Origin: Shewanella abyssi | Lineage (GTDB): Bacteria > Pseudomonadota > Gammaproteobacteria > Enterobacterales > Shewanellaceae | Assembly: GCF_023284025.1 (NCBI RefSeq) | Contig: NZ_JAKIKR010000006.1 | Location: 62,001-126,000, forward strand | Length of the DNA stretch: 64,000 bases | Direction: 5' to 3' | Shown here: positions 20,068 to 30,760 of the stretch, piece by piece | How positions within the stretch are numbered: position 1 is the first letter of the stretch | Layout of the letters: every line of letters starts with the position of its first letter | Translations under genes and position numbers: made by a program | Notes under the pieces: model-generated | Databases searched by the model: none | What the model was told of the DNA's origin: nothing | Seen by the model: the letters and a program-made list of their open reading frames with translations, nothing else

Positions 20068-20714
20068 AGTCATATGAGCTAGTTATTTTTGATTGGGACG
20101 GAACCTTAATGGATTCCGTCAGTAAAATTGTGACTTGCATGCAACAGATGGCAGGGGCTCTATCTTTAGTCAAGCCAAGCGAAAATGCGATTCGCGATAT
20201 TATTGGCTTATCTATGGATGAAGCACTTAAAACGCTGTATCCAAAGCTAGGGCAAGGCCAGTTTGAGCCAATGATCGCCTCATATAAAGATCATTATCTA
20301 ACACTTAATACCACGCCCAGCCCTTTATTTGAAGGTAGCGAAACGCTACTACAAGAGCTCGCAACGCAAAACTATCGTATGGCTGTCGCGACAGGTAAGG
20401 GCAGGAATGGTTTAAACCGTGTTTTAGCAGAAACGGGCTTGGGTCACCATTTTGAATCTAGCCGCTGTGCCGATGAATCAAAAAGTAAGCCTAATCCTGA
20501 CATGCTATATGAGTTGCTAGAAGAGCTTAATGTTGCTCCTGAACGCGCTCTGATGGTGGGTGACTCAGTGCATGATCTAAATATGGCGAATAATGCTGGC
20601 ATTGACGCAGTCGGTGTTAGTTATGGCGCTCATAGCTACGATAAACTGATAGTGGCAAAGCCAAAAGCGATTATCGATACTCCGTTGGCACTGTTAAAAG
20701 TACTAACTAAGTAG
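20064..20714 (+). CDS. HAD-superfamily phosphatase (Gph/PGP-like)
   Basis: A 216-residue hydrolase with all HAD motifs: DWDGT (motif I, Asp nucleophile near residue 9), VATGKG (motif II Thr), a lysine near the SKSKPNPD segment (motif III) and GDSVHDLNMA (motif IV). A helical cap lies between motifs I and II. The start overlaps the rluC stop (ATGA), so the two are translationally coupled. It is similar to phosphoglycolate-phosphatase and pyrophosphatase subfamilies; the exact substrate is not determined. Confidence 0.88.
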   Translation: MKSYELVIFDWDGTLMDSVSKIVTCMQQMAGALSLVKPSENAIRDIIGLSMDEALKTLYPKLGQGQFEPMIASYKDHYLTLNTTPSPLFEGSETLLQELATQNYRMAVATGKGRNGLNRVLAETGLGHHFESSRCADESKSKPNPDMLYELLEELNVAPERALMVGDSVHDLNMANNAGIDAVGVSYGAHSYDKLIVAKPKAIIDTPLALLKVLTK

Positions 20715-20952
20715 GTTTTTACCCGCCGTTTATCGTACCACTTGTTCAGGGCTCACTCTTTTCGAGCTTATATTTACCGTTATAATAGGCGACAGTTTTA
20801 CTATCGCCTATTATATATCAGTCGGCTATATCCGTCGGCTAAAGAAAGCTAATCCAAGTGACAGATTTGTGGAATAGGCTAGCTTTAGTCGATGCGGGTT
20901 AGCCTTGCTGCTTATTTTTAGGATATTTATTTTTCAATTTAGAGTTCATTAT

Positions 20953-21534
20953 TTACAACACTTCGATCCCTTGCCTGTGTAACAAATCTATCAGTGAAAT
21001 TAACGGCAGACCGACTAATGTATTGGGGTCCTTGCCTTCTAAGCGTTCAAATAGTGCAATTCCTAAACCTTCACATTTAAAACTGCCAGCACAATAAAAG
21101 GGTTGTTCGATGTCGACGTAGCGGCTTATCGCTTTTTGGCTGAGTGCTCTAAAGTGGACAATGAATGGTTCAACGATGGCTTCCACCTGACCACTTTTAA
21201 TATCTTGTAGAGCCAGCCCTGTATAGAAGGTAATAGACTGCCCACTGGACTGAGAGAGTTGTTCTATTGCAGTTTCACGATTGAGTGGTTTGCCAATAAT
21301 CTTATTATCTATGACAGCTACTTGATCTGAGCCTATAACGACTCCCTCAGTAAACTGTGCCGCGCCTGCAGCCGCTTTTAACTTAGCGAGTCTTAGCACC
21401 AAGTCTTGTGGTGATTCATTTTCTAACGGTGTTTCATCGACTTCAGGGGAGCAGCAGCTAAAGGACAGATTGAGTTTATCGAGTAGTTGCTTTCGAAATG
21501 GAGACGTGGAAGCCAGTATAAGCGGTTTTGACAT
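20953..21534 (-). CDS. yceF: Maf-family nucleotide pyrophosphatase (YceF type)
   Basis: A house-cleaning enzyme of about 193 residues that hydrolyses non-canonical nucleoside triphosphates; the YceF branch prefers 7-methyl-GTP. Typical motifs are [13 protein letters not shown] (N-terminal), [21 protein letters not shown] with catalytic Asp, and [11 protein letters not shown]. The frame opens at 21561, but the ATG at 21534 gives the standard MSKPLILAS start. The location next to yceD-rpmF on the opposite strand is conserved in relatives. Confidence 0.92.
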   Translation of the reverse strand: MSKPLILASTSPFRKQLLDKLNLSFSCCSPEVDETPLENESPQDLVLRLAKLKAAAGAAQFTEGVVIGSDQVAVIDNKIIGKPLNRETAIEQLSQSSGQSITFYTGLALQDIKSGQVEAIVEPFIVHFRALSQKAISRYVDIEQPFYCAGSFKCEGLGIALFERLEGKDPNTLVGLPLISLIDLLHRQGIEVL

Positions 21535-22200
21535 GGTTTTACCTTTGGGGGAGAAGAGCAAGATACTTTAAAAGGATTTTCGCTAAAGATGAATACTATT
21601 TGCAAGTCATTATCGGACTGACATGTTTTTAATCATCGACAATATCTAATGATTGTATGAATTCGCTTAGCCTTGTGATTTTGATGGTATCGATTTTGGC
21701 GTTAAAATGAAACCAATAGGTAGGGTTAAGTCGTTGTACAGCAGCGAGAGAGGGGATAGCAATGCTTGATCATACTATCGTGAGTTGGATATCAAGGGCG
21801 GGTTCGGCGGTCAAGTTATCTCCTGCTGGTTAGCTGCCATCATGTTGTACTAGGCTAGGCCATCGCCAGTTTTATGAGTCTTTCGTCAAATTTGTTAACT
21901 GGTTTGCTCGACGTGTGCTACTCATAGCGCTATTAAATAGGGCTAATGTTTAACCTCATTGAGATTAATCTAATGCGAAAATGACCTGACTAGTTGCGTT
22001 GTTATCACAAAACTTACTCCTTCGATGGATTTACCAACACTTAAACTCATTTACCACTGAAATTTAATGTCATGGGCCTTGGGTTTCTTGTACAATGCGG
22101 TTACCTAACAACTCACGTTAGCTGAATCAAACGGCGGTTAATCACCTTGGAAGTATAAGGGTGTTGACTTCTGCTAAAATTCACCTAAAATGCGCGCCTT
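21535..22200. promoter_or_regulatory. Long divergent intergenic region yceF / yceD
   Basis: A 666-base gap with no convincing reading frame on either strand. It must hold the promoters of yceF and of the yceD-rpmF-plsX-fab operon. A repeated TTAGCTG/CAGCTAA-like word occurs but I cannot assign an operator. Confidence 0.4.
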
Positions 22201-22725
22201 ATGCAAACAGTAAAGATACCGGTTTCAATTGATCCCGTTCGCGCTTCCGCAAGCCAACTTTCTTATGAAGGTTTGGTGCCCGGTAAGCAGTTAAAGCGAT
22301 TAAATGAATTAAGTGCCGGCGACTGTTCTGATGTGGTAGTGTCGCTTGAATGTGGCGTAGATATACAGGGGATAGTCTACCTTAACGGGAAGGCTGTGAC
22401 GGAGCTCACTCTGAATTGTCAACGTTGTATGACACTATTTACCACTGAGGTTACGGTCGAGTTTAGTTTTGGTCTTTGTAAGACTGAAGCTGAAATCGAT
22501 GAGCTCCCGGATGCGTATGAGCCAATTGAGTGCAATGAAATTGGCGAAGTCCGTCTACATCAATTGATTGAAGATGAATTGATAGTCGCTATGCCTTTGA
22601 TTGCCATGCATGAGAATGAAGATTGTCATCAAGGTAAACAAGATATAGTCGTAGGCGTGATCGAACCCGCTCAAGAGGAGCGTCCAAATCCGTTTGCAGT
22701 GTTAGAAAAACTGAAGAGCAAGTAA
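22201..22725 (+). CDS. yceD: YceD family (DUF177) 23S rRNA accumulation protein
   Basis: A 174-residue protein of the DUF177 family with the conserved cysteine pair in LNCQRCMTLF (about residue 76) and an acidic C-terminal half. It immediately precedes rpmF, as in most bacteria, and is linked to 23S rRNA accumulation. It is the first gene of the operon; only 17 bases separate it from rpmF. Confidence 0.93.
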   Translation: MQTVKIPVSIDPVRASASQLSYEGLVPGKQLKRLNELSAGDCSDVVVSLECGVDIQGIVYLNGKAVTELTLNCQRCMTLFTTEVTVEFSFGLCKTEAEIDELPDAYEPIECNEIGEVRLHQLIEDELIVAMPLIAMHENEDCHQGKQDIVVGVIEPAQEERPNPFAVLEKLKSK

Positions 22726-22742
22726 TCTAGGAGACAGGTCCC

Positions 22743-22913
22743 ATGGCAGTACAAAAGAACAAAAAATCTCGTTCAAAGCGCGGTATGCGTCGTTCACACG
22801 ATTCTTTGAGCACGCCTCAATTATCAGTGGATGCAACGAGCGGTGAACTACACCTTCGTCACAATGTGACTGCGGATGGTTTTTACCGTGGTCAAAAGGT
22901 TATCAACAAGTAA
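22743..22913 (+). CDS. rpmF: 50S ribosomal protein L32
   Basis: A 56-residue basic protein with the L32 signature [20 protein letters not shown] at the N-terminus. A good ribosome binding site (AGGAGACAG) precedes the ATG. It sits between yceD and plsX, the universal order, coupling ribosome and membrane lipid synthesis. Confidence 0.98.
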   Translation: MAVQKNKKSRSKRGMRRSHDSLSTPQLSVDATSGELHLRHNVTADGFYRGQKVINK

Positions 22914-22928
22914 TTTGTTGAGACCCTG

Positions 22929-23957
22929 ATGACAAATCTGACGCTTGCGTTAGATGCGATGGGGGGCGACTTTGGTCCCCGCATCACAGTGCCTGCAACT
23001 TTGCAGGCACTTCGCTTAAATCCCCTTTTAAAAGTCATTCTCGTGGGCGATCAAGTCCAGATTGACGAATATCTAGTATCTGCAGAACCCGCAATTAAAA
23101 ATCGTATTGAGATTAAACATACAACCGAAGTGGTGACTATGTCTGATCGCCCCGTGCATGCCTTAAGACATCGCAAGCAAAGCTCTATGCGGCTTGCAAT
23201 TGAGTTAGTGCGTGACGGTAAAGCTCAAGCTTGTTTAAGCGCGGGTAATACAGGTGCGTTAATGGCGATTTCCAAAGTACTGCTTAAGACATTGCCCGGT
23301 ATTGACCGTCCAGCACTTGTTAGCTGTTTACCCGCGGTAAATAACACCCCGGTTTATTTATTGGACTTAGGGGCAAACGTTTCTTGCGATTCTGAAACCT
23401 TATTTCAATTTGCGGTGATGGGATCAGTGCTTAGTGAAACGGTTGATAAAACGGTTTCGCCAAAAGTGGCTTTGCTCAATGTGGGTGTAGAAGAGATTAA
23501 AGGTAATGATCAGGTCCAACAGGCCGGTCAACTACTGCAACAAATTCCTCAAGTGAACTACACTGGTTTTATTGAAGGTGATGAGATCTATTCGGGTAAT
23601 GTCGATGTGATCGTGTGTGATGGTTTTGTCGGTAATATCACCTTAAAAACGTCTGAAGGTATTGCTAGGCTGCTAACTCACCAGCTGAAGAAAGCCCTGA
23701 ATAAAGGCTTTTTCGTACGTATTCTCGCCAAAATAATCGCGCCTCGCATTCATTCTTTGTTGAATCAGATGAACCCCGACCACTACAATGGAGCAAGTCT
23801 GATAGGATTGCGCGGAATTGTAGTAAAAAGTCATGGGTGTGCAGATGAAGCTGCTTTTTTACAAGCAATAAGCTTGGCAGTAACCGAAGCACAACGTCGA
23901 CTCCCTAAGATGATCGAAGACCGTCTTGAGTCGATTCTTTTAGACATTAATAGCTGA
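22929..23957 (+). CDS. plsX: Phosphate acyltransferase PlsX
   Basis: A 342-residue enzyme converting acyl-ACP and phosphate to acyl-phosphate for glycerolipid synthesis. The conserved [10 protein letters not shown] start, the [13 protein letters not shown] block and the CDGFVGN motif are present, and the length is normal. It starts 15 bases after rpmF and is followed after 10 bases by fabH. Confidence 0.97.
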   Translation: MTNLTLALDAMGGDFGPRITVPATLQALRLNPLLKVILVGDQVQIDEYLVSAEPAIKNRIEIKHTTEVVTMSDRPVHALRHRKQSSMRLAIELVRDGKAQACLSAGNTGALMAISKVLLKTLPGIDRPALVSCLPAVNNTPVYLLDLGANVSCDSETLFQFAVMGSVLSETVDKTVSPKVALLNVGVEEIKGNDQVQQAGQLLQQIPQVNYTGFIEGDEIYSGNVDVIVCDGFVGNITLKTSEGIARLLTHQLKKALNKGFFVRILAKIIAPRIHSLLNQMNPDHYNGASLIGLRGIVVKSHGCADEAAFLQAISLAVTEAQRRLPKMIEDRLESILLDINS

Positions 23958-23967
23958 TAAATTCCTT

Positions 23968-24927
23968 ATGCATACAAAAATTCTCGGTACTGGTAGCTAT
24001 CTACCGGTACAAGTGCGCACTAATCAAGATCTAGAAAAAATGGTGGAAACCACCGACCAATGGATTGTTGAACGCACAGGTATTTCAGAGCGTCGAATCG
24101 CAGCAGTAGATGAAACTGTTGCTACCATGGGATATCAAGCTGCATTAAAAGCCATCGAAATGGCCGGTATCGATGCAACTGAAATTGATATGATTGTTTG
24201 TGGCACCACCAGTGCAAGCAATGCTTTCCCTGCCGCCGCTTGTGAAATTCAAGCCATGCTCGGTATCCATACTATTCCTGCTTTTGATATTGCAGCGGCA
24301 TGTTCTGGTTTTGTTTACGCATTATCAATTGCTGATCAATATGTGAAATCAGGTGCAGCGCGCAATGTGTTGGTTATCGGTGCAGATGTATTATCTCGCT
24401 TGTGTGAACCTGAAGACCGTTCGACTATAATTCTATTTGGTGATGGTGCCGGCGCCGCAGTTATCGGTGCATCAACCGAACCGGGCATCATCTCGACCCA
24501 TATCTATGCCGATGGCCGACAAGGCGATCTGCTCAAATGTTCAATCCCACCGCGTAAAGGCGAAACGTCCGAAGCAATGGGTTATATGACCATGAAAGGT
24601 AACGACGTATTTAAGGTGGCGGTAACGCAATTATCACACGTTGTCACTGAAACATTGCGTCAAAATAATATTGAAAAGTCTGATATTGATTGGCTGGTGC
24701 CACATCAGGCAAATTTTAGAATTATCAAAGCGACCGCAAAGAAATTGGATATGAGTCTTGATAAAGTTGTACTGACTTTGGCAAAACACGGTAACACCTC
24801 TGCTGCGTCAGTGCCGATTGCACTAGATGAAGCTGTGAGAGATGGGCGGATCCAACGTGGTCAAATGATATTGCTTGAAGCCTTCGGTGCAGGATTTGCC
24901 TGGGGAAGTGCTTTAGTTCGCTTTTAA
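23968..24927 (+). CDS. fabH: 3-oxoacyl-ACP synthase III
   Basis: A 319-residue condensing enzyme that starts fatty-acid synthesis from acetyl-CoA and malonyl-ACP. The catalytic triad is visible: Cys in AACSGF (about 113), His in PHQAN (about 246) and Asn in HGNTSAAS (about 276). It lies in the plsX-fabH-fabD-fabG order. Confidence 0.97.
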   Translation: MHTKILGTGSYLPVQVRTNQDLEKMVETTDQWIVERTGISERRIAAVDETVATMGYQAALKAIEMAGIDATEIDMIVCGTTSASNAFPAAACEIQAMLGIHTIPAFDIAAACSGFVYALSIADQYVKSGAARNVLVIGADVLSRLCEPEDRSTIILFGDGAGAAVIGASTEPGIISTHIYADGRQGDLLKCSIPPRKGETSEAMGYMTMKGNDVFKVAVTQLSHVVTETLRQNNIEKSDIDWLVPHQANFRIIKATAKKLDMSLDKVVLTLAKHGNTSAASVPIALDEAVRDGRIQRGQMILLEAFGAGFAWGSALVRF

Positions 24928-24970
24928 CTACCGTATTAACGGTAAGACGTAAATTTGAAAGGTAATTTAT

Positions 24971-25897
24971 ATGGAAAATACCGCTTTTGTATTCCCGGGG
25001 CAGGGTTCCCAAGCATTAGCCATGCTGGCAGAACTTGCTGAGTCTCAACCTATAATTGGTGAGACGTTTGCGCAAGCAAGCAATGTGCTTGGTTATGACC
25101 TGTGGGAACTGGTGCAACAAGGACCGGTTGAAGCGCTTAATCAAACCGATAAAACTCAGCCAGCGTTACTCGCGGCAAGTGTTGCCATTTACCGTGCCTA
25201 TGTTGCCTCTGGTAAGCGTTTGCCGAAGATGATGGCAGGCCATAGTCTGGGTGAATACTCAGCGTTAGTGTGTGCTGGTGTGATAGATTTTGAAGTGGCA
25301 ATCAGATTGGTTGAGCTACGTGGCCAACTAATGCAACAAGCGGTACCAGCAGGTACAGGCGCAATGTTTGCCATTATCGGTCTAGATAATGATGCTATCG
25401 CAAAAGCATGCGAAGAAGCGGCTCAAGGCGAAGTGGTTAGCCCGGTTAATTACAACAGCCCAGGCCAAGTGGTGATTGCTGGTGAAAAAGCAGCGGTAGA
25501 ACGCGCAGCGGCGATATGTAAAGCAAGTGGCGCTAAAATGGCGGTTGCATTACCGGTGAGTGTGCCATCTCATTGCCAGTTGATGAAACCCGCTGCCGAT
25601 AGACTTGCAACAGCGCTTAATGATATTGAGTTCAGCGCACCTTCAGTTACCGTGATCAATAATGTCGATGTCGCGAGTCCTGTTGCGGCACAAGAGATTA
25701 AGGATGCCTTGGTTCGACAACTATATCGCCCTGTAAGATGGTCGGAAACTGTCGAATTAATGGCGTCGCAAGGTATCACTAATTTATTTGAAATCGGCCC
25801 TGGGAAAGTGCTAACCGGGCTGAGTAAGCGTATTAACCGCTCACTCACAGCAAAAGCAATTAACGATGCTGCGTCATTCGCAGCATTGACCGAATAA
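24971..25897 (+). CDS. fabD: Malonyl-CoA:ACP transacylase
   Basis: A 308-residue enzyme loading malonyl groups on ACP. It has the PGQGSQ motif, the nucleophile elbow GHSLGEYSA (Ser about 92) and the catalytic His in PVSVPSHCQLM (about 201). Separated from fabG by nine bases. Confidence 0.97.
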   Translation: MENTAFVFPGQGSQALAMLAELAESQPIIGETFAQASNVLGYDLWELVQQGPVEALNQTDKTQPALLAASVAIYRAYVASGKRLPKMMAGHSLGEYSALVCAGVIDFEVAIRLVELRGQLMQQAVPAGTGAMFAIIGLDNDAIAKACEEAAQGEVVSPVNYNSPGQVVIAGEKAAVERAAAICKASGAKMAVALPVSVPSHCQLMKPAADRLATALNDIEFSAPSVTVINNVDVASPVAAQEIKDALVRQLYRPVRWSETVELMASQGITNLFEIGPGKVLTGLSKRINRSLTAKAINDAASFAALTE

Positions 25898-25906
25898 GGA
25901 AATCTA

Positions 25907-26653
25907 ATGAGTATTAATTTTGATCTGACGGGTAAAGTTGCCCTAGTAACGGGTGCTAGCCGGGGTATTGGCCGTGCAGTTGCGGAAACGTTAGTTGCAG
26001 CAGGTGCTGTTGTTATCGGAACCGCGACCAGTGAGCGTGGCGCTGAAGCGATTCAAGCTTATTTGGGCGATAATGGTCATGGTCTTGTTTTAAACGTGAC
26101 TGATAGCGATTCGGTTAAAACCTTGTTTGCAACAATTAAAGAAAAAGCGGGCGATGTTGATATTTTAGTTAACAACGCAGGCATAACTCGTGACAATTTA
26201 TTGATGCGAATGAAGGACGATGAGTGGCAAGATATTATTGACACTAATCTAACCTCTTTGTTCCGCACTTCAAAAGCTGTCATGAGATCGATGATGAAAA
26301 AACGTCATGGACGCATCATCAATATTGGCTCAGTGGTAGGTACCATGGGCAATGCAGGCCAAACTAACTACTCTGCCGCTAAAGCAGGTTTGATTGGATT
26401 TACAAAATCTCTTGCAAGAGAGGTTGCATCTCGTCAAATAACAGTTAATGCTATAGCCCCTGGATTTATCCAGACAGATATGACAGATGAGCTGACAGAA
26501 AGCCAGCAACAAGCTATCATGTCGCAAGTGCCAATGGGAAGGCTTGGTCAGGCGCAGGAAATTGCTAACGCAGTCCTCTTTTTAGCGTCAGACTCCGCCG
26601 CTTACATCACTGGAGAGACTCTCCATGTGAACGGCGGCATGTACATGGTTTAG
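25907..26653 (+). CDS. fabG: 3-oxoacyl-ACP reductase
   Basis: A 248-residue short-chain dehydrogenase that reduces 3-ketoacyl-ACP with NADPH. The glycine-rich TGASRGIG cofactor motif (about 15-22), NNAG, catalytic Ser and the YSAAK motif are intact. AAGGAAATCTA precedes the ATG. Confidence 0.97.
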   Translation: MSINFDLTGKVALVTGASRGIGRAVAETLVAAGAVVIGTATSERGAEAIQAYLGDNGHGLVLNVTDSDSVKTLFATIKEKAGDVDILVNNAGITRDNLLMRMKDDEWQDIIDTNLTSLFRTSKAVMRSMMKKRHGRIINIGSVVGTMGNAGQTNYSAAKAGLIGFTKSLAREVASRQITVNAIAPGFIQTDMTDELTESQQQAIMSQVPMGRLGQAQEIANAVLFLASDSAAYITGETLHVNGGMYMV

Positions 26654-26811
26654 GGAACGGCGGGCAATTACCTCTTTAGAGGGGTGATCTGCATCAACGG
26701 TGAGTCGATTTTGTGGTTAGACCACAAAAGTTAAGCTTGCAATGTCCGCCAAATTCAATAAACTACTGACAATCTTACGCAAGTGTGTAATTTGAATTAG
26801 GAAAGAAAACA

Positions 26812-27045
26812 ATGAGCAACATCGAAGAACGTGTAAAGAAAATCATCATCGAGCAACTAGGTGTTAAAGAAGAAGACGTTAAATCAGCAGCATCTTTCGT
26901 TGACGATTTAGGTGCCGATTCTCTAGACACTGTTGAATTGGTTATGGCTCTAGAAGAAGAGTTTGATACCGAGATCCCTGATGAAGAAGCAGAAAAGATC
27001 ACTACTGTTCAAGCAGCGATCGATTACGTTTCTAAGAATCAGTAA
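26812..27045 (+). CDS. acpP: Acyl carrier protein
   Basis: A 77-residue acidic carrier. The phosphopantetheine attachment Ser lies in [18 protein letters not shown] (Ser about 37). The 158-base gap from fabG suggests a separate promoter, in line with the high level of ACP in cells. A terminator follows. Confidence 0.98.
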   Translation: MSNIEERVKKIIIEQLGVKEEDVKSAASFVDDLGADSLDTVELVMALEEEFDTEIPDEEAEKITTVQAAIDYVSKNQ

Positions 27046-27060
27046 TCTAGAATTTCTGAA

Positions 27061-27092
27061 AACAGGCGGCATTTATGTCGCCTGTTTTTGTT
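27061..27092 (+). terminator. Intrinsic terminator after acpP
   Basis: AACAGGCG (27061-27068) and CGCCTGTT (27079-27086) form a stem followed by a T-rich run. It should end most acpP transcripts before fabF. Confidence 0.8.
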
Positions 27093-27274
27093 TGTAAAAG
27101 CCACTGATTGATGTAAGTCTTTAAGCAATAATGTCCTCGCTTCCGCTTCAATACACCAATCAGACCTGGCTCGTGAAGGTATTGGTAGTTCAATCTCTTT
27201 AGTACTATCATAATACCAATTCCACTAAATATAGTTGGTATATACCTCATTTTTAATTAGATAAAGGTGATAGC

Positions 27275-28513
27275 GTGTCTAAACGTCGTGTCGTCGTAAC
27301 TGGCTTAGGCCTAGTTAGCCCTGTGGGCAATACTGTGGATTCTACTTGGAAAGCACTCGTTGCCGGTAAAAGTGGTATCGCACCAATAACCAAATTTGAT
27401 GCTAGCGAGTTCACGACTCGTTTTAGCGGTTCTGTTAAGGACTTTGACGTTGAACAGTACATGTCACGTAAAGATGCCCGTAAGATGGACTTGTTTATCC
27501 AGTACGGCATGGCTGCAGGCATACAAGCTGTAGAAGATTCAGGCCTTGAGATGGATAAGCTTGATCCTAGCCGTGTCGGAACCGCCATTGGCGCTGGCAT
27601 GGGCGGATTGCCTTTGATTGAGAAAAACCACGCGGCTTTAATGAAAGGTGGACCGCGCAAAGTGTCGCCCTTTTTTGTGCCCAGCACCATCATTAATATG
27701 ATCTCAGGTCACCTGTCGATTAAATACGGCATGACCGGCCCCAATTTCGCCGTGACAACGGCTTGTACAACCGGTGTACATAATATTGGTTTTGCGGCGC
27801 GTACAATCGCTTATGGCGATGCTGATGTCATGGTTGCCGGTGGCGCAGAAGATGCGACTTGCCCATTAGCGGTTGCTGGTTTTGGTTCTGCAAAAGCACT
27901 TTCTACTCGTAATGATGATCCGCTGGCGGCGAGTCGCCCTTGGGATAAAGACCGTGATGGTTTTGTTATTGGTGACGGCGCCGGTGTTATGGTCATGGAA
28001 GAGTATGAGCACGCCAAAGCACGTGGTGCCACGATATACGGTGAGCTTGTCGGCTTCGGTATGAGCGGCGACGCATTCCATATGACGTCACCACCCAGTG
28101 ACGGTGCAGGTGCTGCAGCGGCAATGGCCAATGCAATTAACGATGCTAAAATAGGTCGTGAAGCTATCGGTTACATCAATGCACATGGTACATCAACTCC
28201 TACGGGTGATAGAGCAGAAGCTGCAGCGGTAAAATCAACATTTGGTGCTCATGCATACGACTTAGCCGTTAGTTCGACTAAATCGATGACAGGGCATCTC
28301 TTGGGCGCTGCAGGTTCGGTTGAAGCTATTATTACTCTACTGGCACTTAGAGATCAGGTTATTCCGCCAACATTGAACTTAGATAATCCAGATGAAGGTT
28401 GCGATTTGGACTTTGTTCCGCATACTGCGCGCGATTATAAGTTCGAGTATGGCTTATGCAACTCATTTGGTTTTGGTGGTACTAACGGCTCGTTGCTGTT
28501 TAAGAAAATCTAG
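27275..28513 (+). CDS. fabF: 3-oxoacyl-ACP synthase II
   Basis: A 412-residue elongation condensing enzyme. The catalytic residues are Cys in [10 protein letters not shown] (about 164) and His in NAHGTSTP and in [10 protein letters not shown]. The start is GTG at 27275 with AAAGGTGATAGC upstream. A 229-base gap with the acpP terminator lies before it. Confidence 0.96.
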   Translation: MSKRRVVVTGLGLVSPVGNTVDSTWKALVAGKSGIAPITKFDASEFTTRFSGSVKDFDVEQYMSRKDARKMDLFIQYGMAAGIQAVEDSGLEMDKLDPSRVGTAIGAGMGGLPLIEKNHAALMKGGPRKVSPFFVPSTIINMISGHLSIKYGMTGPNFAVTTACTTGVHNIGFAARTIAYGDADVMVAGGAEDATCPLAVAGFGSAKALSTRNDDPLAASRPWDKDRDGFVIGDGAGVMVMEEYEHAKARGATIYGELVGFGMSGDAFHMTSPPSDGAGAAAAMANAINDAKIGREAIGYINAHGTSTPTGDRAEAAAVKSTFGAHAYDLAVSSTKSMTGHLLGAAGSVEAIITLLALRDQVIPPTLNLDNPDEGCDLDFVPHTARDYKFEYGLCNSFGFGGTNGSLLFKKI

Positions 28514-28545
28514 TCGTCACTATTTAGATGAATAGTTGTTGAATT

Positions 28546-28571
28546 TAAAAGCGCCTATTGGCGCTTTTTTT
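28546..28571 (+). terminator. Intrinsic terminator after fabF
   Basis: AAAGCGCC-TATT-GGCGCTTT followed by further T residues, 35 bases past the fabF stop. Confidence 0.9.
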
Positions 28572-28744
28572 ATATCTACAGCGGCCAAAATAGTCGAAAG
28601 GTTAACCCTATATATTTACAAAATTAATATTACTTCATATTGATTTAATTGCTTTAACAACTTCCCAAATGAGCAGATACTCACCGAAAACTGAGTGCGT
28701 GATTGAATGTTTCATTCATGCAATGATCTTTAGGATAAACTAAA

Positions 28745-29113
28745 TTGCTAAACCTTTCCGTCGTACCCATAATGCCAATCCTAGGCATGCTGACTGCTAA
28801 TTTAAATGAACTTATTCGTGGCGAAGCTATTCAATGGCACCCTAAACTAACCATTGGGATCAAAACGTTTAATGTCGCTATTACTGCATTTGCCATTATA
28901 TGGTTTGCTCTATTAGTTACTGCCATTGATGTCAGCGAGCTGGGGGGCATCATTGCCGGCGTTGAAGTACTTGTGCTATTTTTGGCTGGTATAAGCTTCT
29001 ACTCTCTGGTCAGTTTGCCGAAGTTTATTCATAGGACAATACAGCTTTGGCTGTATCGATTTGCTTTACCGATCATGTTAATCGGTTCCTTTTGGGTTAT
29101 TCAGTATGGTTAA
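28745..29113 (+). CDS. Small membrane protein of unknown function
   Basis: A protein of up to 122 residues with three predicted membrane helices (about 43-65, 72-92 and 102-120). I do not recognise the family. The frame starts at a TTG (28745) with AGGATAA about nine bases upstream; an ATG at 28772 is the alternative start. It sits between fabF and a hotdog thioesterase, in the same direction, and no partner function is evident. Confidence 0.6.
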   Translation: MLNLSVVPIMPILGMLTANLNELIRGEAIQWHPKLTIGIKTFNVAITAFAIIWFALLVTAIDVSELGGIIAGVEVLVLFLAGISFYSLVSLPKFIHRTIQLWLYRFALPIMLIGSFWVIQYG

Positions 29114-29180
29114 TTGGGTGCTGTAGTGCGTTATTTCGCGTAAACTCAATCTACTAGATAGTTTTTATTTTGAGGTCGAT

Positions 29181-29660
29181 ATGGCAGGAACCGAAAGGCA
29201 GCTTACGTTACGATTTTTAGCAGAACCTGCAGACGTTAATTTTGGTGGTAAAGTCCACGGCGGCGCGGTAATGAAGTGGATCGATCTCGCGGGCTACGCT
29301 TGTGCTGCGGGTTGGAGTGGTAAATATTGCATAACGGCTTATGCTGGCGGAATTCGTTTTATTAAGCCTATTCACGTTGGTAACATCGTTGAGGTCACTG
29401 CGAAGGTTATTTATACCGGCAGAACATCAATGCATTTAGGCATAGATGTGAAGGCCGGCGACCCTAAAACAGCAGCAAGACATCTCACAACACATTGTGT
29501 GTTGATTATGGTGGCTGTTGATGATGAAGGTCAGCCGACCCCGGTTCCTGAATGGGTACCGAGTACCAGTGCCGATATCGAATTACGTGGATCTGCAGTG
29601 CGCTTAATGGAGATGCGTAAAAAGATTGGTGCGGAGATGGAAGCCCACGTAACCTTATAG
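29181..29660 (+). CDS. Acyl-CoA thioesterase (hotdog fold)
   Basis: A 159-residue single-hotdog enzyme that hydrolyses acyl-CoA. The active-site helix VHGGAVMKWIDLAGYACA with its Asp is typical of the YciA/BACH type, and the strand block GRTSMHLGIDVKAGD fits. It is probably a hexamer of dimers in the cytosol. A terminator follows. Confidence 0.9.
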   Translation: MAGTERQLTLRFLAEPADVNFGGKVHGGAVMKWIDLAGYACAAGWSGKYCITAYAGGIRFIKPIHVGNIVEVTAKVIYTGRTSMHLGIDVKAGDPKTAARHLTTHCVLIMVAVDDEGQPTPVPEWVPSTSADIELRGSAVRLMEMRKKIGAEMEAHVTL

Positions 29661-29689
29661 GTCTAAATTAATCAAATTTAAATAATAGG

Positions 29690-29714
29690 AAAGCTAGCAT
29701 TTGCTGGCTTTTTT
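29690..29714 (+). terminator. Intrinsic terminator
   Basis: AAAGCTAGC pairs with GCTGGCTTT (one G-U pair) and is followed by a T-run, just past the thioesterase gene. Confidence 0.75.
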
Positions 29715-29802
29715 ATTATCTACTAGAGACTTTTTTGTTTAAGCCAACCACAGTAGAATGCCTTAAAACAACATAGAATTCCCCTACATAATAGGAACAA
29801 TA

Positions 29803-30678
29803 ATGGCTAAAGTTGCATTTATCGGTTTAGGAGTGATGGGTTATCCCATGGCGGGTCACTTGGTTAAAAATGGCCATGATGTGACGGTATATAACCGTAC
29901 AGAGTCTAAAGCTAGAGCATGGAGTGAGGAGTTTTCAGGGCAATACTGTTCAACGCCAAAAGCCGCGGCAGCAGGGCAAGATATCGTCTTTGTTTGTGTT
30001 GGTAATGATGATGACTTACGACAAGTCACCCTTGGGGAGCAGGGCGTTTTAGCAGGTATGAAACCGGGTGCTATTTTAGTCGATCATACAACGGCTTCAG
30101 CAGATGTGGCAAGAGAGATTGCAACTGCCGCAAGTAAAGTTGAAATTGGCTTTATCGATGCGCCGGTATCTGGCGGCCAAGCTGGCGCTGAAAATGGCCT
30201 GTTAACGGTCATGGCCGGTGGCGCCGAAGCAACCTTTGATAAAGTAAAAGCGGTTATTGACTCCTATGCACGTTGCGTCGAGCTTCTCGGTGACGTAGGT
30301 GCAGGACAATTGACCAAGATGGTTAATCAAATCTGTATTGCTGGTGTGGTACAGGGACTCGCAGAAGGACTGCACTTTGCCCGTAGTGCGGGTTTAGACG
30401 GCGAAAAAGTCGTTGAAGTGATCAGTAAAGGCGCGGCGCAATCGTGGCAGATGGAAAATCGCTATCAAACCATGTGGCAGGGCGAATATGATTTTGGCTT
30501 TGCCATTGATTGGATGCGCAAGGATTTAGGCATTGCCCTAGAAGAGGCTCGTCGTAATGGCTCACAGCTGCCATTAACCGCGCTGGTAGATCAATTCTAT
30601 TCAGAGGTTCAAGGCATGGGCGGTAACCGTTGGGATACCTCTAGTTTACTGGCGAGGCTTGAAAAAAACAGGCGTTAA
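29803..30678 (+). CDS. Beta-hydroxyacid dehydrogenase, NAD(P)-dependent
   Basis: A 291-residue oxidoreductase of the 3-hydroxyisobutyrate/tartronate-semialdehyde/succinic-semialdehyde reductase group. It has the Rossmann motif GLGVMGYPMAGHL at the start, the substrate-binding DAPVSGGQAGAENG (about 122), and the catalytic Lys in GAGQLTKMVNQ (about 171). The exact substrate is unknown. It is bounded by terminators on both sides and so monocistronic. Confidence 0.9.
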   Translation: MAKVAFIGLGVMGYPMAGHLVKNGHDVTVYNRTESKARAWSEEFSGQYCSTPKAAAAGQDIVFVCVGNDDDLRQVTLGEQGVLAGMKPGAILVDHTTASADVAREIATAASKVEIGFIDAPVSGGQAGAENGLLTVMAGGAEATFDKVKAVIDSYARCVELLGDVGAGQLTKMVNQICIAGVVQGLAEGLHFARSAGLDGEKVVEVISKGAAQSWQMENRYQTMWQGEYDFGFAIDWMRKDLGIALEEARRNGSQLPLTALVDQFYSEVQGMGGNRWDTSSLLARLEKNRR

Positions 30679-30694
30679 CTTGCTGCGGTTAACA

Positions 30695-30727
30695 TAAAAA
30701 ATGGACTGCCTAGGCAGTCCATTTTTA
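30695..30727. terminator. Bidirectional intrinsic terminator
   Basis: A perfect palindrome centred on CCTAGG (AAAAATGGACTGCC and its complement) with A/T-runs. It separates the convergent dehydrogenase and cdd genes. Confidence 0.9.
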
Positions 30728-30760
30728 GTTTAAGCTCAGAATAACACGCTAGAATAGGAG